The notes: a model not told the origin generated them from the letters alone. A stretch of DNA of 32,477 nucleotides from Terrisporobacter mayombei (GCF_014333445.1 NZ_JACRYU010000007.1:1-32477), one strand, 5' to 3'; counted from the stretch's first letter, positions 11,084 to 19,622 are shown. Numbers and translations are program-made.

Positions 11084-11144
11084 ATAAAAGCTATGAATTT
11101 TTAATAAAAGAACTGTCATTAAAAATTCATAGCTTTTATTTTGT
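11084..11144 (+). terminator. Long intrinsic terminator after the twin P-loop ATPase gene
   Basis: A perfect 22-bp stem (11084-11105 with 11118-11139) with a 12-nt loop is followed by TTTTGTGG. It lies 20 bases past the stop codon and isolates the ATPase gene from the pilus operon. Confidence 0.9.
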
Positions 11145-11165
11145 GGTAAAAATAGGTAATTATAT

Positions 11166-11195
11166 TTGTATAAAAAAATTTTAAGTGTTGATAAT
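11166..11195 (+). promoter_or_regulatory. Possible promoter of the pilus operon
   Basis: TTGTAT (11166-11171) and GATAAT (11190-11195) are 18 bases apart and would place the start about 30 bases before the pilB ribosome binding site. The leader is too short to hold a c-di-GMP riboswitch of the kind that controls the main pilus locus of C. difficile. Confidence 0.4.
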
Positions 11196-11235
11196 CATAA
11201 TAGATGTTTAGAAAAGGTATTAGGGGGTGATTAAA

Positions 11236-12612
11236 ATGGTATCATCAGAAAAAGATTTATCATTATTAGTACCAGAAAAATTAGCTAGGAAATATAATTT
11301 ATTTCCTATTGAGGAAACAGATAATTCTCTAGTTGTAGGAATAGAAAAGAATAATATTTATGCATTACAAGATTTAAAATTAGTTACTGGGAAGAATATT
11401 ATTTTTAGAGAATTACCTAAAGAAGAAATAAACGAAAAAATTGAAATATTCTATGGAAATTTCATTGATATAAATGAAGATTATTCGAATTACTTATTTC
11501 AGGATATTTTAGAGAAAGCTATATATGAAAATGCTAGCGATATACACATAGAACCCTTTAGTGATTTATTTAAAATTAGAATCAGAGTAGATGGAAAGAT
11601 GAAAGAAGTTTCTAGTTTAATATTAGATTTATATGCTTCTCTTGCATCTGTTATTAAATACAAAGCTAATATGGATATTACAGAAAAAAGGCTACCTCAA
11701 GATGGAAGAATTGATTTGAAGATAAAAGATGTAGTAGTAGATATAAGGATATCTACTGTTCCAACTGTACATGGAGAAAAGATAGTATTAAGACTTTTAA
11801 GAAGAGATTCATTTTTGAAAACAAAAAAAGAATTAGGATTTACGGAAGTTGCTATAAATAAAATTGACGAAATTATAAATAAAAAAACAGGAATATTACT
11901 TGTAACAGGCCCCACAGGAAGTGGAAAAACAACAACAGTATATTCCATATTAAAAGAACTTAAAGATGATAGTAAAAATATCATGACGATAGAAGATCCT
12001 ATTGAATATAAAATTGAAGGAATCAATCAAATACAAGTTAATAATAAAGTTGGCTTGACTTTCGAAAAAGGGTTGAAAGCAATACTTAGACAAGACCCAG
12101 ATATAATAATGGTTGGAGAAATTAGAGATGTAGAAACAGCAAAAACAGCTGTAAGAGCAGCTATAACAGGACATTTAGTTATTAGCACTTTACATACTAA
12201 TGATGCCATATCGTCAATTGCTAGATTAATAGATATGGAAATACCAGTATATTTATTAAATGCATCTTTAATAGGAGTAATATCTCAACGGTTAGTTAGA
12301 AAGGTATGCACAGACTGTAGTAATGAAATAACTATTACACAGGATGAAAATAAATCTATAGATACAGCAATACCAATAGGTTGTGATCAATGTAATGGTA
12401 TAGGATACAGTGGAAGAACTGCTGTATATGAAATATTGCAAATAGATGATGAAATAAGACAAGCAGTACAAAGTAATAAAGGGTCAAATAAAATAAAAGA
12501 TATTGCTATAAAGAATGGAATGATTACATTTGATGATAGCTATACAAGGCTTATAAAAGAAAAAATAACTACATTAGAAGAATGTATCATAAATAAAGAA
12601 ATACTTTATTAG
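11236..12612 (+). CDS. pilB: Type IV pilus assembly ATPase PilB (GspE/PulE family)
   Basis: PilB is the cytoplasmic hexameric ATPase that powers pilin polymerisation. Motifs are Walker [10 protein letters not shown] at residues 225-233, the Asp box (MTIEDPIEY), Walker B DPDIIMVGEIRD, the His box GHLVISTLHTNDA, and a zinc site of two CxxC pairs (CTDC and CDQC). The ATG at 11236 (458 aa) has the AGGGGGTG site at good distance; the GTG at 11227 is part of that site. The protein is about 100 residues shorter than typical PilB because only the second half of the T2SSE N-terminal domain remains (LVPEKLARKYNLFPIE). It heads a six-gene pilus operon. Resemblance to the secondary pilus locus of C. difficile, including position downstream of lon-engB, is from memory. 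Confidence 0.93.
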   Translation: MVSSEKDLSLLVPEKLARKYNLFPIEETDNSLVVGIEKNNIYALQDLKLVTGKNIIFRELPKEEINEKIEIFYGNFIDINEDYSNYLFQDILEKAIYENASDIHIEPFSDLFKIRIRVDGKMKEVSSLILDLYASLASVIKYKANMDITEKRLPQDGRIDLKIKDVVVDIRISTVPTVHGEKIVLRLLRRDSFLKTKKELGFTEVAINKIDEIINKKTGILLVTGPTGSGKTTTVYSILKELKDDSKNIMTIEDPIEYKIEGINQIQVNNKVGLTFEKGLKAILRQDPDIIMVGEIRDVETAKTAVRAAITGHLVISTLHTNDAISSIARLIDMEIPVYLLNASLIGVISQRLVRKVCTDCSNEITITQDENKSIDTAIPIGCDQCNGIGYSGRTAVYEILQIDDEIRQAVQSNKGSNKIKDIAIKNGMITFDDSYTRLIKEKITTLEECIINKEILY

Positions 12613-12624
12613 GAGAAGATTATA

Positions 12625-13800
12625 TTGTACAAATGTATTATTTATGAAGAAAATAAGAGGAAGACTCTACATTTAGATATGGATACAGAAGATGAGATTT
12701 TTACGTATGCATATAAAAATAATATTCAAATAGTAGATATAAAAGAAAAACAAAGTTTATTAAAAAAAGGAAAACTAAAAGATCAAGATCTAAAGATATT
12801 TTCAAAACAAATGAATATTTTACTGAAATCAGGATGCGATATATCGACAATTTTAAAAATACTCATAGATCAGTCCAATAATAAGCTAAGAAAAGTGCTT
12901 AAAAGTTTGCTTAATAATATTGAAAAAGGTAACTCAATTACTGAATCATTTGAACAAACTAAGGCCTTTCCTCAATTTTATATAAGTATGATAAGAGCAG
13001 GTGAAATTAGTGGTAATTTGGATGATGTCATGGACAAGTTATCATCTTATTATGATAAGGAGAGTAAGTTAAAGAGTAAAATTATTAGTATTTTGATTTA
13101 CCCTATTATTTTATTAATCACAATGTTAGTTTCATTTCTATTTATATTAATATTTTTAATCCCAAACTTTGAAAATATATATGCAGATAATAATATATCA
13201 ACACCATTAATTACTCGGATATTAATATTTTTTTCTTATTTAGTTAGAAATCATTTTCTACTAATAGTAGTAACTATGTCCTTTATCATATTAAGTTTAT
13301 TCTATTTAAAGAAAAGAAGCAAAAAGGTAAATGATATATTTGACAAAATTATATTTCGAATACCTGTTATTAAAACTTACAGTACTCTGTTTATAGTTAA
13401 TAAATTTATAAAAGCATTATCAATTTTGATATGGAGTGGGGTTCAAATTGTAGAAGCTATAGAGATATCATCAGAGGTTATAAGTAATAAATATATTTAT
13501 AAAAAAATATCTAATGCCAATGATTTGATAAAGAAAGGAAATAAAATAGGTTATTCTTTAAAAGGAATTGATGAATTACCTCCATTATTTATATCTATGA
13601 TATCTGTAGGTGAAGAAGGAGGGAAGTTGGATTCTATATTAGTCACACTTAGTAAATATTATGAAAATGAACTTGATTCAAGACTGGAATTTGGTACTAA
13701 ATATTTTGAAACATTTATTACTTTGTTAATAGGTGTTGTAGTGGGTGTAACCGTGATTGCTATGATGGTTCCTATGTTTGATGCAGTCACATCAATATAA
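12625..13800 (+). CDS. pilC: Type IV pilus inner-membrane platform protein PilC
   Basis: PilC is the membrane platform through which PilB acts on pilin. The 391-aa protein has two GspF domains: the first around residues 65-185 (FSKQMNILLKSGCDISTILKIL then FYISMIRAGEISGNLDDVMDKL) and the second around 250-385 (FIKALSILIWSGVQIVEAIEI then FISMISVGEEGGKLDSILVTL). Membrane segments lie at about 150-178, 205-225 and 360-385. The start is a TTG at 12625, nine bases after AGGAG (12611-12615); no ATG fits. The first 60 residues form a small cytoplasmic region. The gap to pilB is 12 bases and to the pilin 15 bases, so the genes are one operon. Confidence 0.93.
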   Translation: MYKCIIYEENKRKTLHLDMDTEDEIFTYAYKNNIQIVDIKEKQSLLKKGKLKDQDLKIFSKQMNILLKSGCDISTILKILIDQSNNKLRKVLKSLLNNIEKGNSITESFEQTKAFPQFYISMIRAGEISGNLDDVMDKLSSYYDKESKLKSKIISILIYPIILLITMLVSFLFILIFLIPNFENIYADNNISTPLITRILIFFSYLVRNHFLLIVVTMSFIILSLFYLKKRSKKVNDIFDKIIFRIPVIKTYSTLFIVNKFIKALSILIWSGVQIVEAIEISSEVISNKYIYKKISNANDLIKKGNKIGYSLKGIDELPPLFISMISVGEEGGKLDSILVTLSKYYENELDSRLEFGTKYFETFITLLIGVVVGVTVIAMMVPMFDAVTSI

Positions 13801-13815
13801 AAGGAGGTAATGAAT

Positions 13816-14178
13816 ATGTTTTTATTAAACCTGAAGGCTAAAAAAAGGAGAGGGTTTACGCTGATTGAAATGGTAATTGTTATAACCATAATTGGTATTT
13901 TATCAACGATAGCAGTAACTAAATATTCAAAAGTACAAAATACAGCAAATGAAAAAGCTGATTATGCGACTGCTTCCAATTTAGCTACAGCAGCGATGAT
14001 ATCTATAAGTGATGGTAAAACATCTGTAGATACCAGTAGTTTAAAATCTAATGGATATATAGAATTCATACCTAATCCAAAATCTGTAACAGGAAGCTTC
14101 GATATAAGTGTAGATGCAAAAACTGGATCTATTACAGTTAGTGCTGGTGGACAAACATTTTATCCTAATACAAAGTAA
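13816..14178 (+). CDS. pilA: Type IV major pilin-like prepilin
   Basis: This is a prepilin of 120 aa. The leader is 13 residues, ending in KKRRG, and cleavage by prepilin peptidase would expose FTLIEM with Phe at +1 and Glu at +5, the two hallmarks of type IV pilins. A hydrophobic helix (VIVITIIGILSTIAVTKY) follows and forms the pilus core and membrane anchor. The mature protein is about 107 residues, small for a major pilin, with no cysteine and hence no disulfide loop. The ATG at 13816 lies 8 bases after AAGGAGG (13801-13807); the ATG at 13810 is too close. Its very strong ribosome binding site is the best in the operon, fitting a structural subunit made in excess. Prepilin peptidase (PilD) is not in this window. 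Confidence 0.92.
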   Translation: MFLLNLKAKKRRGFTLIEMVIVITIIGILSTIAVTKYSKVQNTANEKADYATASNLATAAMISISDGKTSVDTSSLKSNGYIEFIPNPKSVTGSFDISVDAKTGSITVSAGGQTFYPNTK

Positions 14179-14241
14179 TGAAATAATTTAAGTAATTATA
14201 GATAATATAGTGAAAGATATTTATAATATGAAAGTTTAGAG

Positions 14242-15078
14242 GTGATTTTAATTAAAAAGTATATTGTAGTAAATATAAATAATGAATTCACTGAAATAAT
14301 ATTACTATCAAGAAGAAATCATAGATTTCAGATGGAAAATAAAGTTATATGCGAAATATCACTTATGAGCTTCAATTCGAAAATAAATGAGCATTTTACT
14401 GAGACAATATTAAATAGTATAAAAGATGAATTTATAATTGATAGATTTGTCAAAGGAATATATTTTAATATACAAAATGATCAAATTATTATTAGAAATA
14501 TAGAAAATATAAAAACGAAAAAACATAATGAGATAATTAATCTGATAAAGTTTGAAATAAATAAGTATATGCCTATAGACTTACAAGAATATAAAATAAG
14601 ATACAAAATAATTAAAAAAAATAATGAGGAAATATTACAGAGCATATTATTTCCAAGGAAATTTGTTGATATATGTAATGAATTAAGTGAAAAGTCAAAA
14701 ATAAAAAAGAAATATTTGAACATTAATTTTGATATTTTGCAGAAACTAATAATCTCCAATTTAATTGACATAAGTAAAAATTCAGATGACTTAAATACAA
14801 TAGTTATTGAAAATAGATTAGATGATTTGATTGTAAATTTAATTTTTAATAACCAGATTCTAGAATCTTATATATTAGCTAAAAATGATAGAAACAAAGA
14901 TTTATTGACTGACTTAATAAGTGATAATTATCAAACATATTATTATGGAATTACAGATGATTATATTAAAAGTTTTAATATTGAGAAGTTGAAGATAAAA
15001 CCTAAATTACAATTATACGATAAAGATAATTTAGAGGAAAATATAAATTATATAGGCGCATTGGGGATGATTATTTAA
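14242..15078 (+). CDS. pilM: PilM-like protein (divergent actin-like pilus component)
   Basis: The 278-aa protein sits where PilM lies in pilus operons, before two short single-span proteins resembling PilN and PilO. PilM is a cytoplasmic actin-fold protein that binds the N-terminus of PilN. Sequence support is weak: the C-terminal NYIGALGMII resembles the AxGLA end of PilM, and the N-terminal KYIVVNINNEFTEIILL could be the first phosphate loop strand. The ATP-site residues are not obvious. The assigned GTG at 14242 overlaps the AGAGGTGA ribosome binding site; an ATT at 14251, three codons on, is better spaced and could be the true start. The gap to the pilin is 63 bases, and pilN begins right at the stop codon. 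Confidence 0.6.
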   Translation: MILIKKYIVVNINNEFTEIILLSRRNHRFQMENKVICEISLMSFNSKINEHFTETILNSIKDEFIIDRFVKGIYFNIQNDQIIIRNIENIKTKKHNEIINLIKFEINKYMPIDLQEYKIRYKIIKKNNEEILQSILFPRKFVDICNELSEKSKIKKKYLNINFDILQKLIISNLIDISKNSDDLNTIVIENRLDDLIVNLIFNNQILESYILAKNDRNKDLLTDLISDNYQTYYYGITDDYIKSFNIEKLKIKPKLQLYDKDNLEENINYIGALGMII

Positions 15079-15522
15079 ATGAAAAATATAAATGCTATAA
15101 ATTTTTTAGAAGAAGATAAAACAGATGAAAAACTTTTTAAATACATACTATCCATGCTAATATGCGTATTCATTTTTGAAGTGTATATTGGATTAAAGTC
15201 TATAAACAATTTACAACATGATATTGAGGAAACTAAATTAGCTATTCAGCAAGAAGTTATTGAAAAAGATAAAGTTACTAATCAGAAAAGTACTTTAATT
15301 AAAGATACAAATAAAATATATGAGCTATTAGGATTTTCAAATATTAAAAAGTTATACATTGAAAATGAAAAAGTTTATATAGAAGGAAACTGTGAAGAAT
15401 TGAATGTGCTAGATGATTTAAAAGATATAGAAGGTATAAAAAATTTATCGATAAGCAGCTTGGAGAAACATGATAAAGGATATTCTTTTAAAGCTGTTTA
15501 TGAAATAGGAGGTTCACGATAG
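15079..15522 (+). CDS. pilN: PilN-like pilus assembly protein
   Basis: This is a 147-aa single-span membrane protein. The N-terminal NINAINFLEED is like the INLLP motif with which PilN docks into PilM. A membrane helix at about residues 21-40 (KYILSMLICVFIFEVYIGL) is followed by a coiled coil (NLQHDIEETKLAIQQEVIEK) and a small alpha/beta domain ending in GYSFKAVYEIGG. This is the PilN layout, though shorter than the usual 180-200 aa. Its ATG comes directly after the pilM stop codon, so translation is coupled. Identification rests on order, topology and the short N-terminal motif; it would not be called on sequence alone. Confidence 0.65.
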   Translation: MKNINAINFLEEDKTDEKLFKYILSMLICVFIFEVYIGLKSINNLQHDIEETKLAIQQEVIEKDKVTNQKSTLIKDTNKIYELLGFSNIKKLYIENEKVYIEGNCEELNVLDDLKDIEGIKNLSISSLEKHDKGYSFKAVYEIGGSR

Positions 15523-15524
15523 TC

Positions 15525-15983
15525 TTGAATAAGAGCAAAGAAATTAAAAAGATAATTATTTCTGTATGTTTATTTATATTGGTTAGTGTAATTATTTTAT
15601 ATCCTATGAGAACTAAAATTGACGCATTAGAACAAGAAAAAATAAAACTTACAGAAGTTGATAATTCAGAATATAAAGGTGATTGTAGTGACGATGATAT
15701 GGATTACAGTGATGATATAGTAATAAAAATAATAGAGAAAATTGATCCAAGTATAGACATTAAATTTGTCAATAAGTTTGATGTAGTTGAGGACAATAAA
15801 TCTTACTATAGAATTGAATTAAGTATGTCAGGAAATTTAGATAAAATCAAAAATATAGAGAATATTTTAAATAAAATGAATTTGAATTACAATATTGAGA
15901 ATATGGAAATAAAAAATCCATCTAATGAAAAAGGAGATAAAGAAAAATATGTTGACTGTACGATGACGTTTAAAGTCATATAA
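15525..15983 (+). CDS. pilO: PilO-like pilus assembly protein
   Basis: This is a 152-aa protein with one N-terminal membrane helix (residues 9-27, KIIISVCLFILVSVIILYP), a short coiled coil (KIDALEQEKIKL), an acidic linker (residues 48-60, many Asp) and a C-terminal alpha/beta domain (YRIELSMSGNLDKIKNIENIL). PilO forms a heterodimer with PilN on the outer face of the membrane and this layout fits. The start is a TTG at 15525, 12 bases after GGAGG (15508-15512); it lies 2 bases past the pilN stop. No further pilin, pilT or pilD follows before the next unrelated gene. Confidence is in the position and topology, not in sequence similarity. Confidence 0.6.
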   Translation: MNKSKEIKKIIISVCLFILVSVIILYPMRTKIDALEQEKIKLTEVDNSEYKGDCSDDDMDYSDDIVIKIIEKIDPSIDIKFVNKFDVVEDNKSYYRIELSMSGNLDKIKNIENILNKMNLNYNIENMEIKNPSNEKGDKEKYVDCTMTFKVI

Positions 15984-16245
15984 AGGCACAATGTCAATAA
16001 AATATTAATGAATTAGGGATTTTTGATAGAAAATAAAAGAAATCGTAGTACGATAGTTAAGAAATTTAAAAGGATAATAGTCTATTTTCTAGAAAAATAT
16101 TATTTAGAGTATGGAATAAAGAAGAAAATATATGTATAAGAAATAATAAAATGAAATAAAGATTAATATAGCGTATAAAGAAAAATAATAGTAGAGAATT
16201 AGGTAGAAAATCCGTGCTTAAAAAATTCAAAGGAGTGAATATAAC
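15984..16245. other. AT-rich gap between the pilus operon and the SEC-C gene
   Basis: These 262 bases hold no open frame I can support. The one notable item is a 13-nt dyad ATCGTAGTACGAT at 16042-16054 (6-bp arms around a single G). There is no clear terminator for the pilus operon, so readthrough into the SEC-C gene is possible. Confidence 0.5.
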
Positions 16246-17280
16246 TTGATAGGTAGAAATGAACTGTGTCCTTGCGGTAGTGGTAAAAAGTATAAAAAAT
16301 GTTGTTTACAAAAGAATAAATTAATTGAGGTTACAAAAAATAAAAAGTTGTATGCTAAAGGACTGTATGAAAATATAGAGCATAAAATAAATGAGTATGC
16401 GAGAAAAGAGATATTTACCAAGGAAATGAATAGATGTAAAGATGAATTCTATATTTCAAATGATATAAACTTTAAAATAGATAAATTATTTAATACATAT
16501 TTCATACATGACTTCATAACATCAAATAATAATAGATTAATTAATTTATTTATTGAAGAAAATCAATTTACATTAAATAAAATTCAAAAGAATGTGTTAC
16601 AAGGAATAGTTAAATCTTATATTGGTTTATTTAGTATTGAACAAGTAGGTATAACAAAATCAATAATTAGAGATTGTTTTACTCATGAAGACATCATCAT
16701 CGAGGATATAGATTTATTTAACAACTTTAAATCTGGTGAAAATATAATAGCTAGAGTAGTAAATATACAAGGGATGACTATATTAGTAGATTACTGTATA
16801 GGATTATCTGATAAAAACTTATATGTAATAGTTGATAATATTAAATCTATTTATAAAGAACAGGGCAAAGGTTTTAAAACTATAAAAGAATTTTTAATAA
16901 ATAATAGTAATTTGATATATCAATTTACACAACAAATATTATTAAATGATGCATCATATATAGTTAGGCCTTTAAATATTAATAATGAAGTGAAAGATAG
17001 AAAAGAAAAGGATTCACAAAAAGAAGATAGTATAGATATATGTGGAATATTGAAAGATAATATAGAAGAGAAATATTTACAAGAAAGTATGGATTTATGG
17101 AAATCATTTATTGATGTTCGTAAATCTATAAAAGGTAGCGAAAATGGTTGGGCAGCAGCTATAGAATATTATATTAAAAAGGATGCTGGTGAAACCATAA
17201 CTCAAGTTGAAATATCTAAGAAATATGAAATTAGTCCTCGTACATTAGGCAAGAGATATAAAGAATTAAGAGCATCTTAG
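16246..17280 (+). CDS. SEC-C zinc-motif protein with TFIIB-like C-terminal helix-turn-helix
   Basis: The 344-aa protein opens with a perfect SEC-C motif, CxC-x8-CC (Cys8, Cys10, Cys19, Cys20 in ELCPCGSGKKYKKCC), the zinc knuckle first known from the SecA C-terminus. The middle (residues 60-260) is helical and unrecognised. The last 60 residues run from YLQESMDLWKSFIDVRKS through NGWAAAIEYYIKK to TQVEISKKYEISPRTLGKRY. The pattern WAAAxxYY, then TQxEIxxxYxISxxTLxxRYKEL, is like the second cyclin repeat of archaeal TFB/TFIIB with its DNA-binding helix-turn-helix. A DNA- or RNA-binding role is likely but undefined. The start is a TTG (16246) behind AAAGGAGTG; no ATG fits. It follows the pilus operon and ends at a strong terminator. 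Confidence 0.7.
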   Translation: MIGRNELCPCGSGKKYKKCCLQKNKLIEVTKNKKLYAKGLYENIEHKINEYARKEIFTKEMNRCKDEFYISNDINFKIDKLFNTYFIHDFITSNNNRLINLFIEENQFTLNKIQKNVLQGIVKSYIGLFSIEQVGITKSIIRDCFTHEDIIIEDIDLFNNFKSGENIIARVVNIQGMTILVDYCIGLSDKNLYVIVDNIKSIYKEQGKGFKTIKEFLINNSNLIYQFTQQILLNDASYIVRPLNINNEVKDRKEKDSQKEDSIDICGILKDNIEEKYLQESMDLWKSFIDVRKSIKGSENGWAAAIEYYIKKDAGETITQVEISKKYEISPRTLGKRYKELRAS

Positions 17281-17327
17281 AAAGTTATTGAGAAACATGA
17301 TTAAATATAAAATTATAAAGAAGAGAA

Positions 17328-17369
17328 AAATACTATCAAACTAATTATTTGATAGTATTTTTTATTTTT
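17328..17369 (+). terminator. Intrinsic terminator after the SEC-C gene
   Basis: A 13-bp perfect stem (17328-17340 with 17348-17360) with loop CTAATTA is followed by a T-rich tail TTTATTTTT. It ends the transcript that may begin at pilB. Confidence 0.88.
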
Positions 17370-17452
17370 AGTTAAAAAGTTGTAAAAAAAGGTTTTAATA
17401 TATTAAAAAGATGATAAAATAATACATATACAATAGAGAAAGAGGTAAAAAT

Positions 17453-17830
17453 ATGAGTCTTAGTTTAGGAAATGGAATTGCAGTATCAACTAACTTTATA
17501 AAATCAAATCCAGCAGTACCAGTATATAATGGAGAGGAAAATCCTAATAACTTATATGCGGTTATTTATCATATAGAAATAGGATACAATGAAGGTAAAG
17601 AGCAAAAAGTAAAACAATACATAATAATTGACTATAAAGACTTTGATTTATCTTCAGATAAGAAAAATGAATTATTTGACGTGGCTAAAAAATACTGTGA
17701 ATTAAAAAATATACCAGAAGGGGATCAGTTAGAAATAACATTATTAGATAATGATGAAGCTGAAGACTTCTTAGAGAAGGTATTTAATAATATGAAAGTT
17801 ATAAGAGGTCTTATTACTAAAAGAGACTAG
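17453..17830 (+). CDS. Unrecognised small soluble protein, 125 aa
   Basis: I do not recognise this protein. It has no signal peptide, membrane segment or cysteine pair. It begins MSLSLGNGIAVSTNFIK, has a strand-rich middle (LYAVIYHIEIGYNEG and KQYIIIDYKDF) and a helical, acidic C-terminus (DNDEAEDFLEKVFNNMKVIRG). The predicted alternation of strands and helices suggests one compact domain. The start is well set by AGAGGT before the ATG, and the codon use matches that of well-expressed neighbours, so it is a real gene. It is a single-gene transcript between two strong terminators (ending at 17369 and 17912). Confidence 0.75.
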   Translation: MSLSLGNGIAVSTNFIKSNPAVPVYNGEENPNNLYAVIYHIEIGYNEGKEQKVKQYIIIDYKDFDLSSDKKNELFDVAKKYCELKNIPEGDQLEITLLDNDEAEDFLEKVFNNMKVIRGLITKRD

Positions 17831-17869
17831 AAGTATTTAATGCTAAAAATAAATAATAATCTAACTATG

Positions 17870-17912
17870 AAATCAAAGGCTTTGGAAGATTCCTAGCTTT
17901 TGATTTTTTAAT
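17870..17912 (+). terminator. Intrinsic terminator after the 125-aa protein gene
   Basis: The outer arms AAATCAAAGGCT (17870-17881) and AGCTTTTGATTT (17895-17906) pair with one G-T; an inner GGAA/TTCC extends the stem. A run of T follows. Confidence 0.87.
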
Positions 17913-18020
17913 TGTCAAAATATATATTATTTCAGATAAAATAATTTTATGTCTAGAGATTATTTTTAGTGGTAAATATATTAACGTAAATATAAATAAC
18001 TATATTCAAAGGAGAAAATT

Positions 18021-19622
18021 ATGTTAAGAGTATCGAATATAAAAATTAATATTGATGATGATAAATCTAAAATAGTAAAACAGTTATTAAATAAGTTAAA
18101 AATAAAAGAAAGTGAATTAATAAAATATTATATATATAAAGAATCAATAGATGCAAGAAAAAGAGGAAAAATTGATTTTGTATATACTGTTGATGTAGAG
18201 GTAAAAAATGAATATAAAATAGCTAAAAAAGGACTAAAAGATGTTGTAGAAGTAAAACAACCTCACTACATTGGAGTTCAATCTGGGGGTTCTAAGATAA
18301 ATCATAGACCCATAATAGTTGGAAGTGGGCCGGCAGGGTTATTTGCAGCATTAGTATTAGCTCAAAGAGGATATAATCCACTTTTACTTGAAAGAGGGTT
18401 AGATGTTGATCAAAGAACGAAAGATATTGATAACTTCTGGCAAAATAGGGTTTTTAAAGTTAATTCAAATGTACAGTTTGGAGAAGGTGGAGCGGGAACT
18501 TTCTCAGATGGAAAACTTACAACGAGAATTAAAGATATAAGATGTAGAAAGGTTCTTGAAGAGCTTGTAAACTTTGGTTCTCCAGATGAAATATTATATT
18601 CTCATAAGCCTCATGTAGGAACAGATATACTTAAGGATGTTGTGAAAAATATAAGAGAAGAAATTAAAAGACTTGGTGGAGAAGTAAGGTTTAATTCACA
18701 AGTTACAGACATAAGGGTTGAAGATGGAAAAATAAAATTAGTTATAGTGAATAATAAAGAGAAAATAGATGCAGAGTGTGTAATATTTGCAGTAGGTCAT
18801 AGTGCGAGAGATTCTTATGAAATGCTTTATGGTAATGGTGTAAAAATAATTCAAAAACCATTTGCCATAGGGGCTAGAATTGAACATCCTCAAGAATTGA
18901 TTAATAAATCTCAATATAAAGAATTTTATAATCATCCAAGATTAGGAGCTGCAGATTACAGATTAATAGAGCATACATCAAATGGAAGAACAGCATACTC
19001 TTTCTGCATGTGCCCAGGTGGAAGTGTAATAGCATCTGCATCAAATGAATTTGAAGTAGTAACTAACGGTATGAGTGAGCATGCTAGAGATAAAGTAAAT
19101 GCAAATAGTGGATTCTTAGTTAATGTTGTACCAGAAGATTTTGGTAGCGATCATCCTTTAGCAGGTATAAGATTCCAAGAAAAATATGAAAGATTAGCAT
19201 ACGAGTTAGGTGGTAAAAATTATAATGCTCCTATGCAATTAGTGGGAGATTTCTTAAATGATAGAAGAACAACTGACATAGGAAAAGTACAACCATCTTA
19301 TCAACCTGGTGTTACAGGCAGTGATTTGAGAGAATGTTTACCAGAGTTTGTTACAAGTTCAATGAAAGAAGCATTGGTAGCACTAGATAGAAAGTTAAAT
19401 GGATTTTCTATGTATGATGCAGTACTTACAGGTGTTGAGACTAGATCGTCGGCTCCAGTAAGAATAGTAAGAGATGAGAATACACTACAGTCGGTAAGTA
19501 CACAAAACTTATATCCTTGTGGTGAAGGTGCAGGATACGCAGGTGGAATAGTAACAGCTGCAGTTGATGGCATTAAGTGTGCTGAAAAAATAATAGAAAG
19601 ATATGCTCCTATTGTTAAATAA
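18021..19622 (+). CDS. FAD-dependent dehydrogenase of the COG2509 family
   Basis: This 533-aa flavoprotein belongs to a widespread group of uncharacterised FAD-dependent dehydrogenases. A small N-terminal domain (residues 1-90) precedes the FAD-binding Rossmann fold, GxGxxG at residues 101-106 (GSGPAG), with the ribose-binding Glu in LLLERG. Other family marks are VQFGEGGAGTFSDGKLTTR, the GHSARDSYEML segment, the long ARIEHPQELIN region and the C-terminal GEGAGYAGGIVTAAVDG, which closes the FAD site. It has no membrane segment. The substrate is unknown; links to tRNA or lipid oxidation have been guessed for the group, but nothing here decides. ATG follows AAAGGAG. It is a single gene flanked by terminator upstream and promoter sequence downstream. 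Confidence 0.88.
   Translation: MLRVSNIKINIDDDKSKIVKQLLNKLKIKESELIKYYIYKESIDARKRGKIDFVYTVDVEVKNEYKIAKKGLKDVVEVKQPHYIGVQSGGSKINHRPIIVGSGPAGLFAALVLAQRGYNPLLLERGLDVDQRTKDIDNFWQNRVFKVNSNVQFGEGGAGTFSDGKLTTRIKDIRCRKVLEELVNFGSPDEILYSHKPHVGTDILKDVVKNIREEIKRLGGEVRFNSQVTDIRVEDGKIKLVIVNNKEKIDAECVIFAVGHSARDSYEMLYGNGVKIIQKPFAIGARIEHPQELINKSQYKEFYNHPRLGAADYRLIEHTSNGRTAYSFCMCPGGSVIASASNEFEVVTNGMSEHARDKVNANSGFLVNVVPEDFGSDHPLAGIRFQEKYERLAYELGGKNYNAPMQLVGDFLNDRRTTDIGKVQPSYQPGVTGSDLRECLPEFVTSSMKEALVALDRKLNGFSMYDAVLTGVETRSSAPVRIVRDENTLQSVSTQNLYPCGEGAGYAGGIVTAAVDGIKCAEKIIERYAPIVK

Noticed and set aside
11145..11235. c-di-GMP riboswitch before pilB
   Set aside because: The space is under 100 nt after the upstream terminator and shows none of the conserved GEMM-I or GEMM-II core bases.
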